51,532 nt of DNA from Planctomycetales bacterium (GCA_027452145.1 DAIDHB010000253.1:1-51532), one strand, 5' to 3'; positions 16,704 through 25,238 are shown, numbered from the stretch's first letter. Translations and numbers: made by a program. Notes: generated by a model not told the origin, from the sequence alone.

Positions 16704-17780
16704 ATGCTCGCGGCACGACCGAGAAATGTCGTCAGAAGTGGTGGCCGACGGCCAAGCGACGGCCCGGCCGCCCACGGTCGGGAGGGCTCCGCCGCGGGCC
16801 GGCTCGCCGCCGGGACGGTCAACACGGTCATGGTCGATGCCTACTGGGAGGTCGGTCGCGCCATCGTCGAGGACGAACAGGCGGGAAAGCAAAGGGCCAG
16901 CTACGGCAAACGGGTCCTGGAAGGACTCGCCGGGCGTCTCCAGGCGGAGTTCGGCAAGGGCTACGACCCATCGAACCTCCACAACATGCGCGCGTTCTTC
17001 ATGACTTACCCGATTCGTGACGCACTGCGTCGCGAATTGTCCTGGACCCACTATCGGCTCCTGCTCCGCGTCGACGATCCCGCCGCCAGGGCGTTCTACG
17101 AAACCCAAGCGGTCAATGCCCGGTGGGCCACGCGCGAACCTGAGCGCCAGATCAACTCACTGCTCTTCGAGCGGCTGGCCCTCAGCCGCGACAAGGCGGG
17201 CGTCATCGCACTGGCCCAGAAGGGGCACGAGATCACGCGGCCTTCCGACCTGGTGAAGGACCCCATGGTCCTGGAATTCACCGGGCTTCGTCAGGACGAG
17301 CGGTTTCGTGAGTCCGACCTGGAACAGGCCCTGATCGGCAAGCTCCAGCTCTTCCTCCTCGAGCTGGGGAAGGGATTCGCATTCATGGGCCGCCAGCAGC
17401 GGATCAGTCTCGACAGCGAGCACTTCTTCATCGACCTGGTGTTCTACAACCGGCTCACCCGTTCCTTCGTCCTCCTGGACCTCAAGGTCGGGAAGCTGAC
17501 CCACCAGGACCTCGGACAGATGCAGATGTACGTCAACTACTATCAGCGCGAACTGACGGCCCCAGACGAGAATCCGCCGATCGGGATCGTGCTTTGCACC
17601 GACAAGAGCGAGGCCGTGGTTCGGTACGCACTGCCCGAGGGGAACTCTCAGATCTTTGCGTCGCGGTACAAGCTTCACCTGCCGACGGAGGAGGAACTGG
17701 CCGCCGAGCTTCAGCGCGAGCGGCGGCAGATCGAGTTTGTCGAACGGCTGGGCCGAGATGCCATGGACGACGGTGAATGA
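16704..17780 (+). CDS. DUF1016 / YhcG-type PD-(D/E)XK nuclease, altered N-terminus
   Basis: From about residue 35 the protein follows DUF1016/YhcG nucleases: NTVMVDAYWEVGRAIVEDEQ, FGKGYDPSNLHNMRAFF, LSWTHYRLLLRVDD, and the catalytic PD-(D/E)XK core HFFIDLVFYN...FVLLDLKVG, then GQMQMYVNYY. Members are predicted DNA nucleases often found near restriction or defence loci. The usual 20-30 residue start is not recognisable. In its place lie the REP-like palindrome and a short piece of the repeat found at 17937 and 19199. The start is uncertain: ATG 16704 is given, GTG 16662 and ATG 16830 are alternatives. The catalytic part is intact. Confidence 0.85.
   Translation: MLAARPRNVVRSGGRRPSDGPAAHGREGSAAGRLAAGTVNTVMVDAYWEVGRAIVEDEQAGKQRASYGKRVLEGLAGRLQAEFGKGYDPSNLHNMRAFFMTYPIRDALRRELSWTHYRLLLRVDDPAARAFYETQAVNARWATREPERQINSLLFERLALSRDKAGVIALAQKGHEITRPSDLVKDPMVLEFTGLRQDERFRESDLEQALIGKLQLFLLELGKGFAFMGRQQRISLDSEHFFIDLVFYNRLTRSFVLLDLKVGKLTHQDLGQMQMYVNYYQRELTAPDENPPIGIVLCTDKSEAVVRYALPEGNSQIFASRYKLHLPTEEELAAELQRERRQIEFVERLGRDAMDDGE
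16761..16785 (+). repeat. Partial third copy of the accessory-module repeat
   Basis: This 25-bp stretch starts GGCCCGGCCGCCCACGGTC and resembles the first bases of the repeats at 17937 and 19199. It lies inside the divergent N-terminal part of the nuclease gene. Confidence 0.4.
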
Positions 17781-17936
17781 TCAAACCGGCGTGCTCACGC
17801 CCCTGGCCGGCGCCGCGGCCCGGCGCGACCCGGAACGACTTCCATTCCGCCATTGGAGGGATTTGGAGGATGATCGGGCTGAAGACCAGTTCGTCCGGTC
17901 CCGAACGGATGCACGCCTCGCCGATGCCTGGTCGCA

Positions 17937-18102
17937 GGCCCGGCTGCCGACGGTCGGCCAGGCGACGTCCGCCGGATTCCGGCCCGCCGCCAGGGCGGTC
18001 GGCACGACCCGACTGCTGGCTACTCGGGGCCGGCCGGGAGACGCACTCGAGAAAGCCCTGGCCCGGCCGGAGAAAAAGAACAGCCTCACCATTCCGGCCC
18101 GA
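17937..18102 (+). repeat. Accessory-module direct repeat, copy A
   Basis: About 165 bp are shared, in the same order and orientation, with 19199-19355. Shared blocks include GCGACGTCCGCCGGAT, CGGTCGGCACG, CTCGGGGCCGGCC, GAGACGC.CTCGA and ATTCCGGCCCGA. It fills the 434-base gap between the nuclease and antitoxin genes, where no coding frame is credible. Confidence 0.75.
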
Positions 18103-18146
18103 ACTGGTCAGCCCGCCGGGTAAGAATCGGCCGCCCGCTCAACGGC

Positions 18147-18175
18147 TTGGCAAACGCGCGGGGCGGTGGTAATCT
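18147..18175 (+). promoter_or_regulatory. Promoter of the VapBC-like module
   Basis: TTGGCA (18147-18152) and TAATCT (18170-18175) have 17-bp spacing. The antitoxin start follows 39 bases later. The same -35 sequence is used at the HigBA-like module. Confidence 0.6.
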
Positions 18176-18214
18176 GGACGTTTAGGATAACCAATCGATG
18201 ATGCGTAGCGTCCC

Positions 18215-18553
18215 ATGACCCCGACCGACTTCAACCACCTCCTGAGCAGTATCAAGGGTCTGTCGCCTGCCCAGGCGCGCCAGCTCCGTCAGCAGCTCGA
18301 CAGGCAGCTTGCCCCGCCGAAGAATCCCGCGCCACCGGCGGCCGCCAGGAAAGCCAAACGCGGCACGGCCACTCCGCGACCCGCGAAGAAACCGCTGACC
18401 ATCGACGAAATCCACCAGGAGATGATGGCACGCGGCCTCATTATCCGCCTGCCCGACCCCGCCCTCGACGCAGACGATGACGATCCGGACGACCAGCCCA
18501 TCGCCATCGAGGGCGAGCCGCTATCCGAAACCATCCTTCGAGAGCGCCGCTGA
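18215..18553 (+). CDS. Putative antitoxin of a PIN-domain toxin
   Basis: The 112-residue protein precedes a PIN-domain gene by two bases, the classic antitoxin position. It has a helical N-terminus (FNHLLSSIKGLSPAQARQLR), a basic A/P/K-rich linker and an acidic C-terminal toxin-binding-like end (DDDDPDDQP). No standard antitoxin DNA-binding fold was recognised, so the call rests on context. The reading frame is intact, unlike that of its toxin. Confidence 0.6.
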   Translation: MTPTDFNHLLSSIKGLSPAQARQLRQQLDRQLAPPKNPAPPAAARKAKRGTATPRPAKKPLTIDEIHQEMMARGLIIRLPDPALDADDDDPDDQPIAIEGEPLSETILRERR

Positions 18554-18555
18554 CG

Positions 18556-19023
18556 GTGCGTACCGCCTACTTCCTCGATTCCAGCGCCCTGGTCAAGCGC
18601 TACCTCCTGGAGACGGGCACCGCCTGAGTACGCGGCCTCACGCGACACCGTCCATCGACGGTGATCTACATCGCCCGCATCACCACCGTCGAGGTCACCT
18701 GTGCCCTCGCCCGCCACCGCAAGGGAAAGCTCCTCACTGCCGCCAGGGCGTCGTCGCTTCTGCGTCGCTTCCGCCAGCATCTGGACGGGCGGTATGTCGT
18801 CGTCGAGGTGACGCCCGCGCTGCTCGACGACGCCGCCCGGCTTGGCAATGCGCACAGCTCGCGCGCCTACGACGCCGTCCAGCTCACCGTGGCACTGGAA
18901 GTCAACCGCAGCCATCAGGCGGCCGGCGCAGGACCCATTACCTTCATCTCCGCCGACCGACCGCTCAACGACGCCGCCACCGCCGAGGGGTTGCCGGTCG
19001 ATGACCCGAACCTCCATCCCTGA
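18556..19023 (+). pseudogene. VapC-like PIN-domain toxin, broken by in-frame TGA
   Basis: From GTG 18556 the protein starts TAYFLDSSALVKRYLLETGTA, the PIN core with its first catalytic Asp. A TGA at 18625-18627 stands where relatives usually have Trp (GTAWV). The same frame continues without further stops to 19023 with VIYIARITTVEVTCALARH (second acidic site), HSSRAYDAVQLTVAL and FISADRPLND (third and fourth acidic residues). One base change (TGG to TGA) explains the loss. PIN toxins are ribonucleases held in check by the upstream antitoxin. The toxin is probably inactive unless the codon is read through or is a sequencing error. Confidence 0.8.
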
Positions 19024-19198
19024 CCGTCGGCGCGCGATCGCGTGGCATGGCCGTCCGGAATGGCACAATCGGGGCCAAGAAAGAGAAATCGACCCCGGCT
19101 CCCGTCGACACCAATTCCGGTCCCATCCGGTTGCCGCGACGGTCGTGCCCAGGGAGGAGGCGAAGATGCGCCTCCGACCTGCCCGAGCCCGACCCGCC

Positions 19199-19355
19199 GG
19201 CCCGGCCGCCGACGGTCAGCCCGGCGACGTCCGCCGGATCCCGGCCCGCCCCTGCCAGAGCGGTCGGCACGCCCGCCGGCGGCTCGGGGCCGGCCGAGAG
19301 ACGCGCTCGATCCAGACGGAGCGGAGAGAATTGACTGATTCCCATTCCGGCCCGA
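19199..19355 (+). repeat. Accessory-module direct repeat, copy B
   Basis: This is the second long copy of the repeat at 17937, in direct orientation. The two copies bracket the toxin-antitoxin pair. The 19024-19559 gap contains no credible gene. Confidence 0.75.
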
Positions 19356-19378
19356 CGAAACACGGCTCGCATTGGGGC

Positions 19379-19412
19379 GCGCACAACGGGGACGCGCGCA
19401 CAACGGGGACGC
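19379..19412 (+). repeat. 17-bp tandem duplication
   Basis: GCGCACAACGGGGACGC occurs twice with no gap. Confidence 0.8.
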
Positions 19413-19559
19413 AGCTAGAAACGGACCGGGTCACCCCGCGGGTCGCTCCCGGGCAAGGCGGGCCGCCGACCCGGACCGCTCGACCAGTTCCGGCCGCGAC
19501 GACGACGCGGCGATCGCAGGTCCGATCGCCGCCGACACCGGCGCCTCGACCGGCCCGTG

Positions 19560-19886
19560 TCAGGTATCGGTCGGCTCCGCCGACATCCCCGCCGAATTCA
19601 CCAGGCTCTGCTCCAGCAGATCCTCGATGGCGGCCTTCGCGGCCATCAGCTTCTCCCGACGCTCACGCCCCTGGCGCCGTACCTTCTGCACGGCCAGCTT
19701 CAGCTCCGACTCGAACTGCTCCTCCCGGGCATTGATCCCCCGCGAGTCCGCCCGCCGGTACTCAATCCAGATGTTCTCATTCTTCGGGTGAATTAACGTG
19801 TCCCCGTCCCACCTCCAGCCCGCCGCGACCAGGCACTCGATCTCCTCGCCGATGCCGACGCCCGTATCCTCTTTCCGGTGGCTCAT
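19560..19886 (-). CDS. Hypothetical protein, 108 aa
   Basis: The translation is convincing (VAAGWRWDGDTLIHPKNENI, WIEYRRADSRGINAREEQFE, LMAAKAAIEDLLEQSLV) and an AGGAGG ribosome site stands 9 bases before the ATG at 19884-19886. It is soluble, with a charged helical C-terminal half. The family is not recognised. It is convergent with the toxin gene across the copy B repeat. Confidence 0.7.
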   Translation of the reverse strand: MSHRKEDTGVGIGEEIECLVAAGWRWDGDTLIHPKNENIWIEYRRADSRGINAREEQFESELKLAVQKVRRQGRERREKLMAAKAAIEDLLEQSLVNSAGMSAEPTDT

Positions 19887-20118
19887 GGGTCAGGTCCTCC
19901 TTTCCTTGCCATCGTGCATCCCGACCATCCTCTGTCAAGCTCTCGCAGGCGATAAAGGCGATTATCGACGCCCGGCGAACAGCCAAAGCACGCACGCAAC
20001 CTCCGACAACAACGCCCTCGAGAGGGAAACCGGGGGCATGGCAAATACCGAACGCGGCATGGCCGCAACTCCCGGCTTCGCCGTCGGATCTCGCGCGGCG
20101 ACGCCGAGGGGACCCGAT

Positions 20119-20736
20119 TTCACGCAGATGCGCAGAGGGGGCAGAGACCCAGCGCGGCCGAGCCGCCAACAACTTATCAATCAGGAATCATGAACCACAG
20201 AGACACCGCGACACAGAGACCGGAAGAGAAGACCGTTGGGGGACGGAGCATGGAAGATCGGCCGGGGTGAGCCGGTCTCGACTCCTTCTCTCTCCTCTTC
20301 TCTTCTCGGTCCGATCTCTGTGTCTCTGTGTCTCTGTGGTTCCATCCTCCGGAAGGCTGGCCGGCGGGCGAAGGCGGGGCCGGGATGGACCGAGGGCGAT
20401 CCGGGCGAGGAAGACGGACAGCAGTTTGACGATGCAAAGCCTGGCGCCCGAGACTCTTGGGAAATCTTGCGCGCCATACGCGATTCTCGGGATTAGTAAT
20501 GCAGAGAAGACCGGCGGGGTCGGAGCCCGGTCCTCGCGCGGAGACGCCGAGGGAACAGGGATGAAGGATCGGACCATCCCTTGAGATCAGTTCGATTCTT
20601 CGGGTCGAGTGAGCGGCCGGCGACCCCGTCGACGGACTTCACCTCACCGGGTCCGTCTTCGTTCCCTCCGCGGCCCTGCTGGAGACTCCGAGATCGTCTC
20701 CTCTGCGCCTCTGCTCCCTCTGCGCCTCTGCGTGAA
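20119..20736. repeat. Outer inverted repeat of a nested pair
   Basis: The arms 20119-20139 and 20716-20736 match in 20 of 21 bases (left arm TTCACGCAGATGCGCAGAGG). They enclose the inner inverted repeat at 20192-20342. Confidence 0.7.
20192..20342. repeat. Inner inverted repeat, CACAGAGACA type
   Basis: The arms 20192-20219 and 20315-20342 match in 26 of 28 bases (left arm begins GAACCACAGAGACAC). The 151-bp unit has the shape of a small non-autonomous mobile element, but no target duplication was identified. Confidence 0.65.
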
Positions 20737-20838
20737 CCTCTTCTCCGATGGGTCCTCTCCGCGGCCCTGCTGGAAGCTCCGAAAGACTGATCCCCGGGGC
20801 CTGGGCGGTCGACGCTCAAGGCGCGGTGCGCCTCAGGG

Positions 20839-23730
20839 TCAGTTCTTCCCCTGGGGCCCGGCGATGAGGATGTCGCCCAGCTCGACGGCCTCGCCCGGCC
20901 CAACGGTGAATTCCCGATTGACGCCGCGGGCAATGAGCCGATAGGTCGCGCCCGGGATCAGGGCCGGCAAGACGATCCGCCCCTGAGCGTCGGCGAACAG
21001 ACCCCTGCCGTGATTGAGCGGATCGAGCCGGCCGAGCACATCCTCCTCGGCGCGGGGTATCTCCGCCTTCGACTCCTTCGGGAAGGGCGGCGGACCCGGG
21101 GTGACGACCATCATGATGATCGCGCCGAGAGTCTGTCCGGTGACCGGCCGGCCGTCGGGGCCGACCAGCCGCGCCATGGCCTGGCCGCAGGGCTCGAGGC
21201 GGACGGTCACCGGCCCCTGTCCGGCCATCTTGCCCGAGACCCGGACGGTCGCGCCGAGCTTGCTCTTCGGCTGGAGGAAGTGGACGGGGACCTCGGTGTC
21301 GCGGTCCAGCCCATGGATCTCGAAATGGCCGCGAAGTGCGACCTCGTTCCAGGGCGGCGGCCACCACCGGCCCCAACCGGTCGTCGGCCCGAGGACGGCC
21401 CGGCTGTAGACAAGGACGTCGTGAACCGGCTGGCCGTCCGGTCCGATCAGCCGAAACCTCAGCGTGGCGCCCCGCCGCAGTGCGACGCGGATCTCCGGGG
21501 ACTCCGCGCCCGGCCCGGGGTCATAAGGGACGAAGGCATGCGCATATAGACGCCTGTTGAACCCCTGGTTCGCGCCGGTGAACCGCCTGCTGCTGATCGC
21601 CTGAACCTGGTAATTCTCACCGGGCGCCTGGACCGACAGATAGCCCGGGCGAGGCTCGACGGCGTATGCGAACGAACCGTCGGGCTTCGTCAGTACCCAG
21701 CCGCCGCCAAACCGGGAGACCACGGCATCCGCCACGGGCTGACCGGTGTCCTCCTCGGTGACCTTACCGCGGAGCAGGACACCCCGGGGTAACGCCAGGT
21801 CGACGGTCCGCTCGGTCCTGTCCCTGGGCCATTGCAGTTGTGCGGAGGCGTGGAGATAGGGTTGCCCGTCGGGTGCGGCGGCCCAGATATTGATGCGATC
21901 GCCCGGCATGACGTTCACCCGGAACCGGCCTTCGGCGTCGGCGTCGGCCGTGAGGTAACGAATTCCGCCCACCCGGTCTCCGCCCTCGCCGGCGGATGCG
22001 CCGACGTGGACCTCGGCCTGAGGGACCGGCCGGCCGGTGTCGGCATAGGTCACTCGGCCAGTAAGGGTCCGGGCCGGCTGGAGCTTCCAAGTCAGGGGCG
22101 TCGCGTCGCCGGGAGCGTCGTTGGCCACCTCGATCGTCTGCGGGGCAAACCTCGGGTCGAAGACGCCCAGCCTGGCCTGCACGCCGCGGCCGATGCCGTG
22201 CAATTCGAAGCGGCCGTCGGCATCGGTCGTCACCGGCTTCGGCCAACCCGGCCGGTCGTAAATGCAGCCCCACCAGAGAAATGGTCCGTCCAGGTTGTTC
22301 TCGACATTGTGACCCGGGCCGATCATGGTCGGAGCAAGGGAGCGCCAGATCGCCGAGACCGAGACCACCGCGCCCGAAACGGGCTGGCCGTGCACGTCGA
22401 GGAGACGTCCGTTGATGACCTGCTCCGGCATGAGCCGGATCTCGGCCGACGGCTGGTCCTCGTCGGGGTCGAGGTCAGCCCAGCCGACCCCGTAGCCGGG
22501 CGCCAGCGCGGTGGCGCCGACCTGCGCGTGATGCGACGAGGACACGCGGACCGCATCGAACCGGAACCGGCCCGACGCGTCGCTCGTCCCATGGCCGGCC
22601 GGCGTCGGAAAGCACCCCTCGGAACCGAGGCTGGCGAACAGGAGCTTGCGCCTCGCGGAGAGATTGACGCTGGCGTTCGAAACGGGCTTGCCCTGCGGAT
22701 CGAGGACGCGGCCGACGACAAACATCCGGCCCGCCGCCGGGAGCGATGGTTCATCGGCAGGCCGAGGCTCCGTCCGGGCCGCCTGCGCCCGCGGCTCGCT
22801 GGGAGGCTCGACCCGCCGGAATCCGGCGGCCTGAGTCGCGCGAGGCCCCGTCCAGGCCCGCCCCACCCCGACGGCGCAGGCGGCCACGACCAGCACGGCG
22901 GCAAACGCGGCTGTCAGCCTGTGAATCGTCATCGCGCGGAGGACCTCCCGGGCCAGGATCGCCGAGGTCGAGGCGGCCGACCGCCGCGCCGCGAAATCGA
23001 CCGCGGCCCTCGCGGTGAGGCTGCAGAGCCCGGGCGAGACGGCGGCCGAGGCCGATCGCGTGCTCAGCGCCGACGCCATCGCCGTGCCCGAGAGTCCGAC
23101 GCCGCGCCGGGTGAGGGCGCGGCGGAGCTTCTCCCGCGCCCGGGCCAGCCGGCTGCGGACCGTCCCGGCGGGGGAGCCGAGGTGGCTGGCGGCCTGGTCG
23201 AGCGTCAGGCCCTGGAAGTAGCAGAGGACCAGCGGCGATCGGAACGCCTCGGGCAGCCGCCCGATCTCGCCGTGCAGGGCCTCGGCCTGGTCGCGGTCGA
23301 GCACCGCCTGATCGGCGGGCGGCGCCGTCGGCGCGATGGCGGGGTTCATGAGGTCTCCCTTCTCGTGACGGCGGCGGCGGGCGAGACGGGCCCGGCCCTT
23401 GCGGGCCGAGCGGAGGGCGACGCCGTACATCCAGGTGGCGAGCCGGTCGGGATCGCGAAGCGAGCGGGCTTTCCTCGCCAGGACGAGGAACGCGGCCTGA
23501 AAGGCGTCCTCGGCAAGGTGGTGGTCGCCGAGGAGCTGGCGGCAGACACCCAGGACCATCGGACCGTGCCGCGCAACCAGGGCGGCGAAGGCGGCCTCGG
23601 CAGCGTCGTCGCGGCGGGCGAGGAACCGCTCGATGAGCTGCCGGTCGGAGAGCCCGGCGAGGGAGCCGCCCTCGAAGAGTGCGCCGAGCTGCCGGGCCAG
23701 TGATGCCGATGTCGTCGCCATGAGAGCCAT
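20839..23730 (-). CDS. ECF sigma factor fused to membrane-anchored carboxypeptidase-regulatory exodomain
   Basis: Residues 48-112 are sigma region 2 (FAALVARHGPMVLGVCRQLL, AEDAFQAAFLVLARKA, LATWMYGVALRSARK). Residues 158-206 are region 4 (LPEAFRSPLVLCYFQGLTLD, GTVRSRLARAREKLRRAL). A single membrane helix lies at about 271-291 (LTAAFAAVLVVAACAVGVG), followed by about 670 residues of repeated carboxypeptidase-regulatory-like modules outside the membrane (GRVLDPQGKPVSNASV, GRLLDVHGQPVSGAVV, GRVTYADTGRPVPQAEV, GKVTEEDTGQPVADAVV). This one-protein sensor/sigma layout is known from planctomycetes; release by proteolysis is inferred. The start ATG 23730 (or 23721) follows GGGGC; longer upstream extensions are not sigma-like. 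The outer half is paralogous to the protein at 13939-16014. Confidence 0.88.
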   Translation of the reverse strand: MALMATTSASLARQLGALFEGGSLAGLSDRQLIERFLARRDDAAEAAFAALVARHGPMVLGVCRQLLGDHHLAEDAFQAAFLVLARKARSLRDPDRLATWMYGVALRSARKGRARLARRRRHEKGDLMNPAIAPTAPPADQAVLDRDQAEALHGEIGRLPEAFRSPLVLCYFQGLTLDQAASHLGSPAGTVRSRLARAREKLRRALTRRGVGLSGTAMASALSTRSASAAVSPGLCSLTARAAVDFAARRSAASTSAILAREVLRAMTIHRLTAAFAAVLVVAACAVGVGRAWTGPRATQAAGFRRVEPPSEPRAQAARTEPRPADEPSLPAAGRMFVVGRVLDPQGKPVSNASVNLSARRKLLFASLGSEGCFPTPAGHGTSDASGRFRFDAVRVSSSHHAQVGATALAPGYGVGWADLDPDEDQPSAEIRLMPEQVINGRLLDVHGQPVSGAVVSVSAIWRSLAPTMIGPGHNVENNLDGPFLWWGCIYDRPGWPKPVTTDADGRFELHGIGRGVQARLGVFDPRFAPQTIEVANDAPGDATPLTWKLQPARTLTGRVTYADTGRPVPQAEVHVGASAGEGGDRVGGIRYLTADADAEGRFRVNVMPGDRINIWAAAPDGQPYLHASAQLQWPRDRTERTVDLALPRGVLLRGKVTEEDTGQPVADAVVSRFGGGWVLTKPDGSFAYAVEPRPGYLSVQAPGENYQVQAISSRRFTGANQGFNRRLYAHAFVPYDPGPGAESPEIRVALRRGATLRFRLIGPDGQPVHDVLVYSRAVLGPTTGWGRWWPPPWNEVALRGHFEIHGLDRDTEVPVHFLQPKSKLGATVRVSGKMAGQGPVTVRLEPCGQAMARLVGPDGRPVTGQTLGAIIMMVVTPGPPPFPKESKAEIPRAEEDVLGRLDPLNHGRGLFADAQGRIVLPALIPGATYRLIARGVNREFTVGPGEAVELGDILIAGPQGKN

Positions 23731-24032
23731 GCCCCGTGCCAGGTGTCGGCGGAGACGGTAACCTTCCGTCGGCCCGAGGGGCAGGATCAGGAGCCCCCAC
23801 CCAACGGAGATCCCCGCGGCGAACGGCGGCCCGCGGCCGGAGCGTTCCCCGCCGGTCCGACGGAGGAGCCGGCTCCGTCCGGCGACCGGCCTGGTCCGAG
23901 CCAACCGGTCGAGGCCGTGGCCTGTTCGTACCACAACACTGCCCCGATCCCGACGATTCTATCCCGGGTCGCGGCCGACCGGTCGCTCGAATCGCCGTGC
24001 GATCGACTTGCGGCAAAGCCCGCTGGATCTCG

Positions 24033-24083
24033 GTCGGGTTCTCCAGCTTTGCCAGGCTGAACCGTCAGGCTGGAAAGCCCGAC
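24033..24083. repeat. Imperfect inverted repeat between the sigma fusion and the antitoxin gene
   Basis: The arms GTCGGG...TCCAGC (24033-24047) pair with GCTGGA...CCCGAC (24069-24083). It may end transcription of the antitoxin operon, though no T-run follows. The decamer TACTTTCACG occurs twice just beside it. The rest of 23731-24105 shows nothing else. Confidence 0.45.
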
Positions 24084-24105
24084 CTACTTTCACGCCGCCG
24101 TACTT

Positions 24106-24537
24106 TCACGAGGACTTGATTGGGGTCCGCCTGGAGGTGACCTGAGTTTTCGGGGCCTTCGTGATGGCCTTCGGGGCGCCTGGAGCGCGAGAAGCAGCCT
24201 CAGCGGCCTTGCGCGGCTTTGCGACAGCCGGCTGCCCAAGGGACCGAAGATCCTTCATCGTTCCACCGAGGGCAAAGAATCCCTTGAACATCAGGTCGAG
24301 CGACACATCCGCGGACCCGGACTCCATTTTGGCAACCCGCGACTGGCTCGAGTTGATCCGCACGGCCACCTCCTGCTGGGTCATCTTCTGACGCACCCGG
24401 CGATCGCGGACCGCCCGACTGATGGCGACCCGCAGCTCGACGAGCTGACGCTCCTCGGCCGTGAGCTCGAAGAAGTCCTCGGCGTCCTCGAAGACGAAGC
24501 CGGCCTCCTCCAGAGCCCGGCGCTTCTTCCTGTTCAT
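24106..24537 (-). CDS. XRE-family HTH antitoxin (HigA-like)
   Basis: The 143-residue protein has an XRE-type helix-turn-helix near residues 45-100 (RQKMTQQEVAVRINSSQSRV, AKMESGSADVSLDLMFKGFF) and a basic A/K/P-rich tail. Its ATG overlaps the stop of the upstream toxin frame (ATGA, 24534-24537), giving toxin-first order as in HigBA. It probably represses the module through the palindrome in the promoter. The frame is intact. Confidence 0.88.
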   Translation of the reverse strand: MNRKKRRALEEAGFVFEDAEDFFELTAEERQLVELRVAISRAVRDRRVRQKMTQQEVAVRINSSQSRVAKMESGSADVSLDLMFKGFFALGGTMKDLRSLGQPAVAKPRKAAEAASRAPGAPKAITKAPKTQVTSRRTPIKSS

Positions 24538-24903
24538 CGCCCACCTCTCTGCTCGGCCTGCCTTGCCGCCTCGTCGTAAGCCTTCAGCCGGCGCTTGCAG
24601 TCGTCGATGATTTGTTTCGGCGTCTCTCGGGTCGTCTTGGAGAATACCGCAGCCATCACGATTGCGTCGCTGTCGATCCGATAGACGATCCGCCAGATTC
24701 GATTCTCGTCGGTAATTCGCAGCTCATGACAACGCCGGCCGATGCTCGGCATGGGGCGTGAGTGGGGCATCCCGATGGATTCGCCCTCCTGGATACGGCG
24801 CAGCAAGCTACCGGCCTCCACGCGAGCCTCTCTCGAGAGGGGCTGTGTTTTGAAGCTCGCCGCTGAGCCGGGCCAGCGGCTTTCTTCCTGGACCGTCCGC
24901 CAC
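24534..24903 (-). pseudogene. HigB/RelE-type (Gp49-like) toxin with N-terminal frameshift
   Basis: The main frame (24534-24821) has the Gp49/HigB signature: LLRRIQEGESIGMPHSRPMP, CHELRITDENRIWRIVYRID, AIVMAAVFSKTT and IIDDCKRRL. The expected N-terminus is in another frame: from GTG 24903, ADGPGRKPLARLSGELQ, then a shift at the run AAAA (forward 24848-24851). Removing one A restores a continuous reading, GELQTQPLSREARVEAG. These toxins are ribosome-dependent or free ribonucleases. Translation from inside the remaining frame would lack about 30 residues, so the toxin is probably dead unless the extra A is an error. Confidence 0.75.
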
Positions 24904-24934
24904 GGGTGTGCTCCCGGTGTGCTCCGGACGCTTT

Positions 24935-24963
24935 ACTCTATGCCGGATCTGACATAGTGCCAA
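24935..24963 (-). promoter_or_regulatory. Promoter and operator of the HigBA-like module
   Basis: On the minus strand TTGGCA (24963-24958) and TAGAGT (24940-24935) have 17-bp spacing. The spacer contains the dyad CTATG-N10-CATAG (24938-24957), a likely operator. The promoter lies 31 bases before the GTG at 24903, supporting that codon as the original toxin start. Confidence 0.6.
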
Positions 24964-25019
24964 GAGGCTACCTCCGTGCCGCAATCTTGACGCCGTAGCG
25001 AGCAGAAAGGAGAAGTCCC

Positions 25020-25238
25020 ATGAAGGCGGCCAGAGCGCGGCCGCTCCCTCGCCGCGATTCCGCCAACCGCGCTGCCCCCGATTCGTCGCCGGTCTCCGCG
25101 ACAAAACCCGCCCGACGGAGGAATCTCCACGGAAACCAGATGCTCCGTTTATACGGATTACGCAAGCGAACATCAGAATTCCTGGCAAGAACTCTGAAAA
25201 AACCTGAAACATTTCCCTGGCCGCCGAAGTCTATTTAA
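25020..25238 (+). CDS. Possible small basic protein, 72 aa
   Basis: AAAGGAG at 25007-25013 stands 6 bases before this ATG, which is the only reason to list it. The product is arginine- and proline-rich and resembles no family I know. It may be a chance frame. Confidence 0.25.
   Translation: MKAARARPLPRRDSANRAAPDSSPVSATKPARRRNLHGNQMLRLYGLRKRTSEFLARTLKKPETFPWPPKSI

Larger units (their letters stand above)
19887..20838. other. Gene-free stretch built of short nested repeats
   Basis: No credible protein is encoded. The region is a patchwork of inverted CAGAG-rich repeats (entries at 20119 and 20192). It also has a 20-25-bp near-duplicate, CTCCGCGGCCCTGCTGGA, at about 20668 and 20757. No RNA gene was recognised. 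Confidence 0.6.

Noticed and set aside
17779..18123. Plus-strand frames between the nuclease and the antitoxin
   Set aside because: They translate the repeat copy A and have no protein character.
18625..18627. Selenocysteine at the TGA of the PIN-domain gene
   Set aside because: The site normally holds Trp, not Cys, so a TGG to TGA change is the simpler explanation.
16761..19355. Integron attC sites
   Set aside because: The repeats are direct and bracket cargo, but I could not find the paired core sites of attC and no integron integrase is in the window.
24808..25212. Minus-strand frame of 134 codons upstream of the HigB-like toxin
   Set aside because: Only its last 30 codons look like protein, and they are the N-terminus of the toxin before the frameshift.
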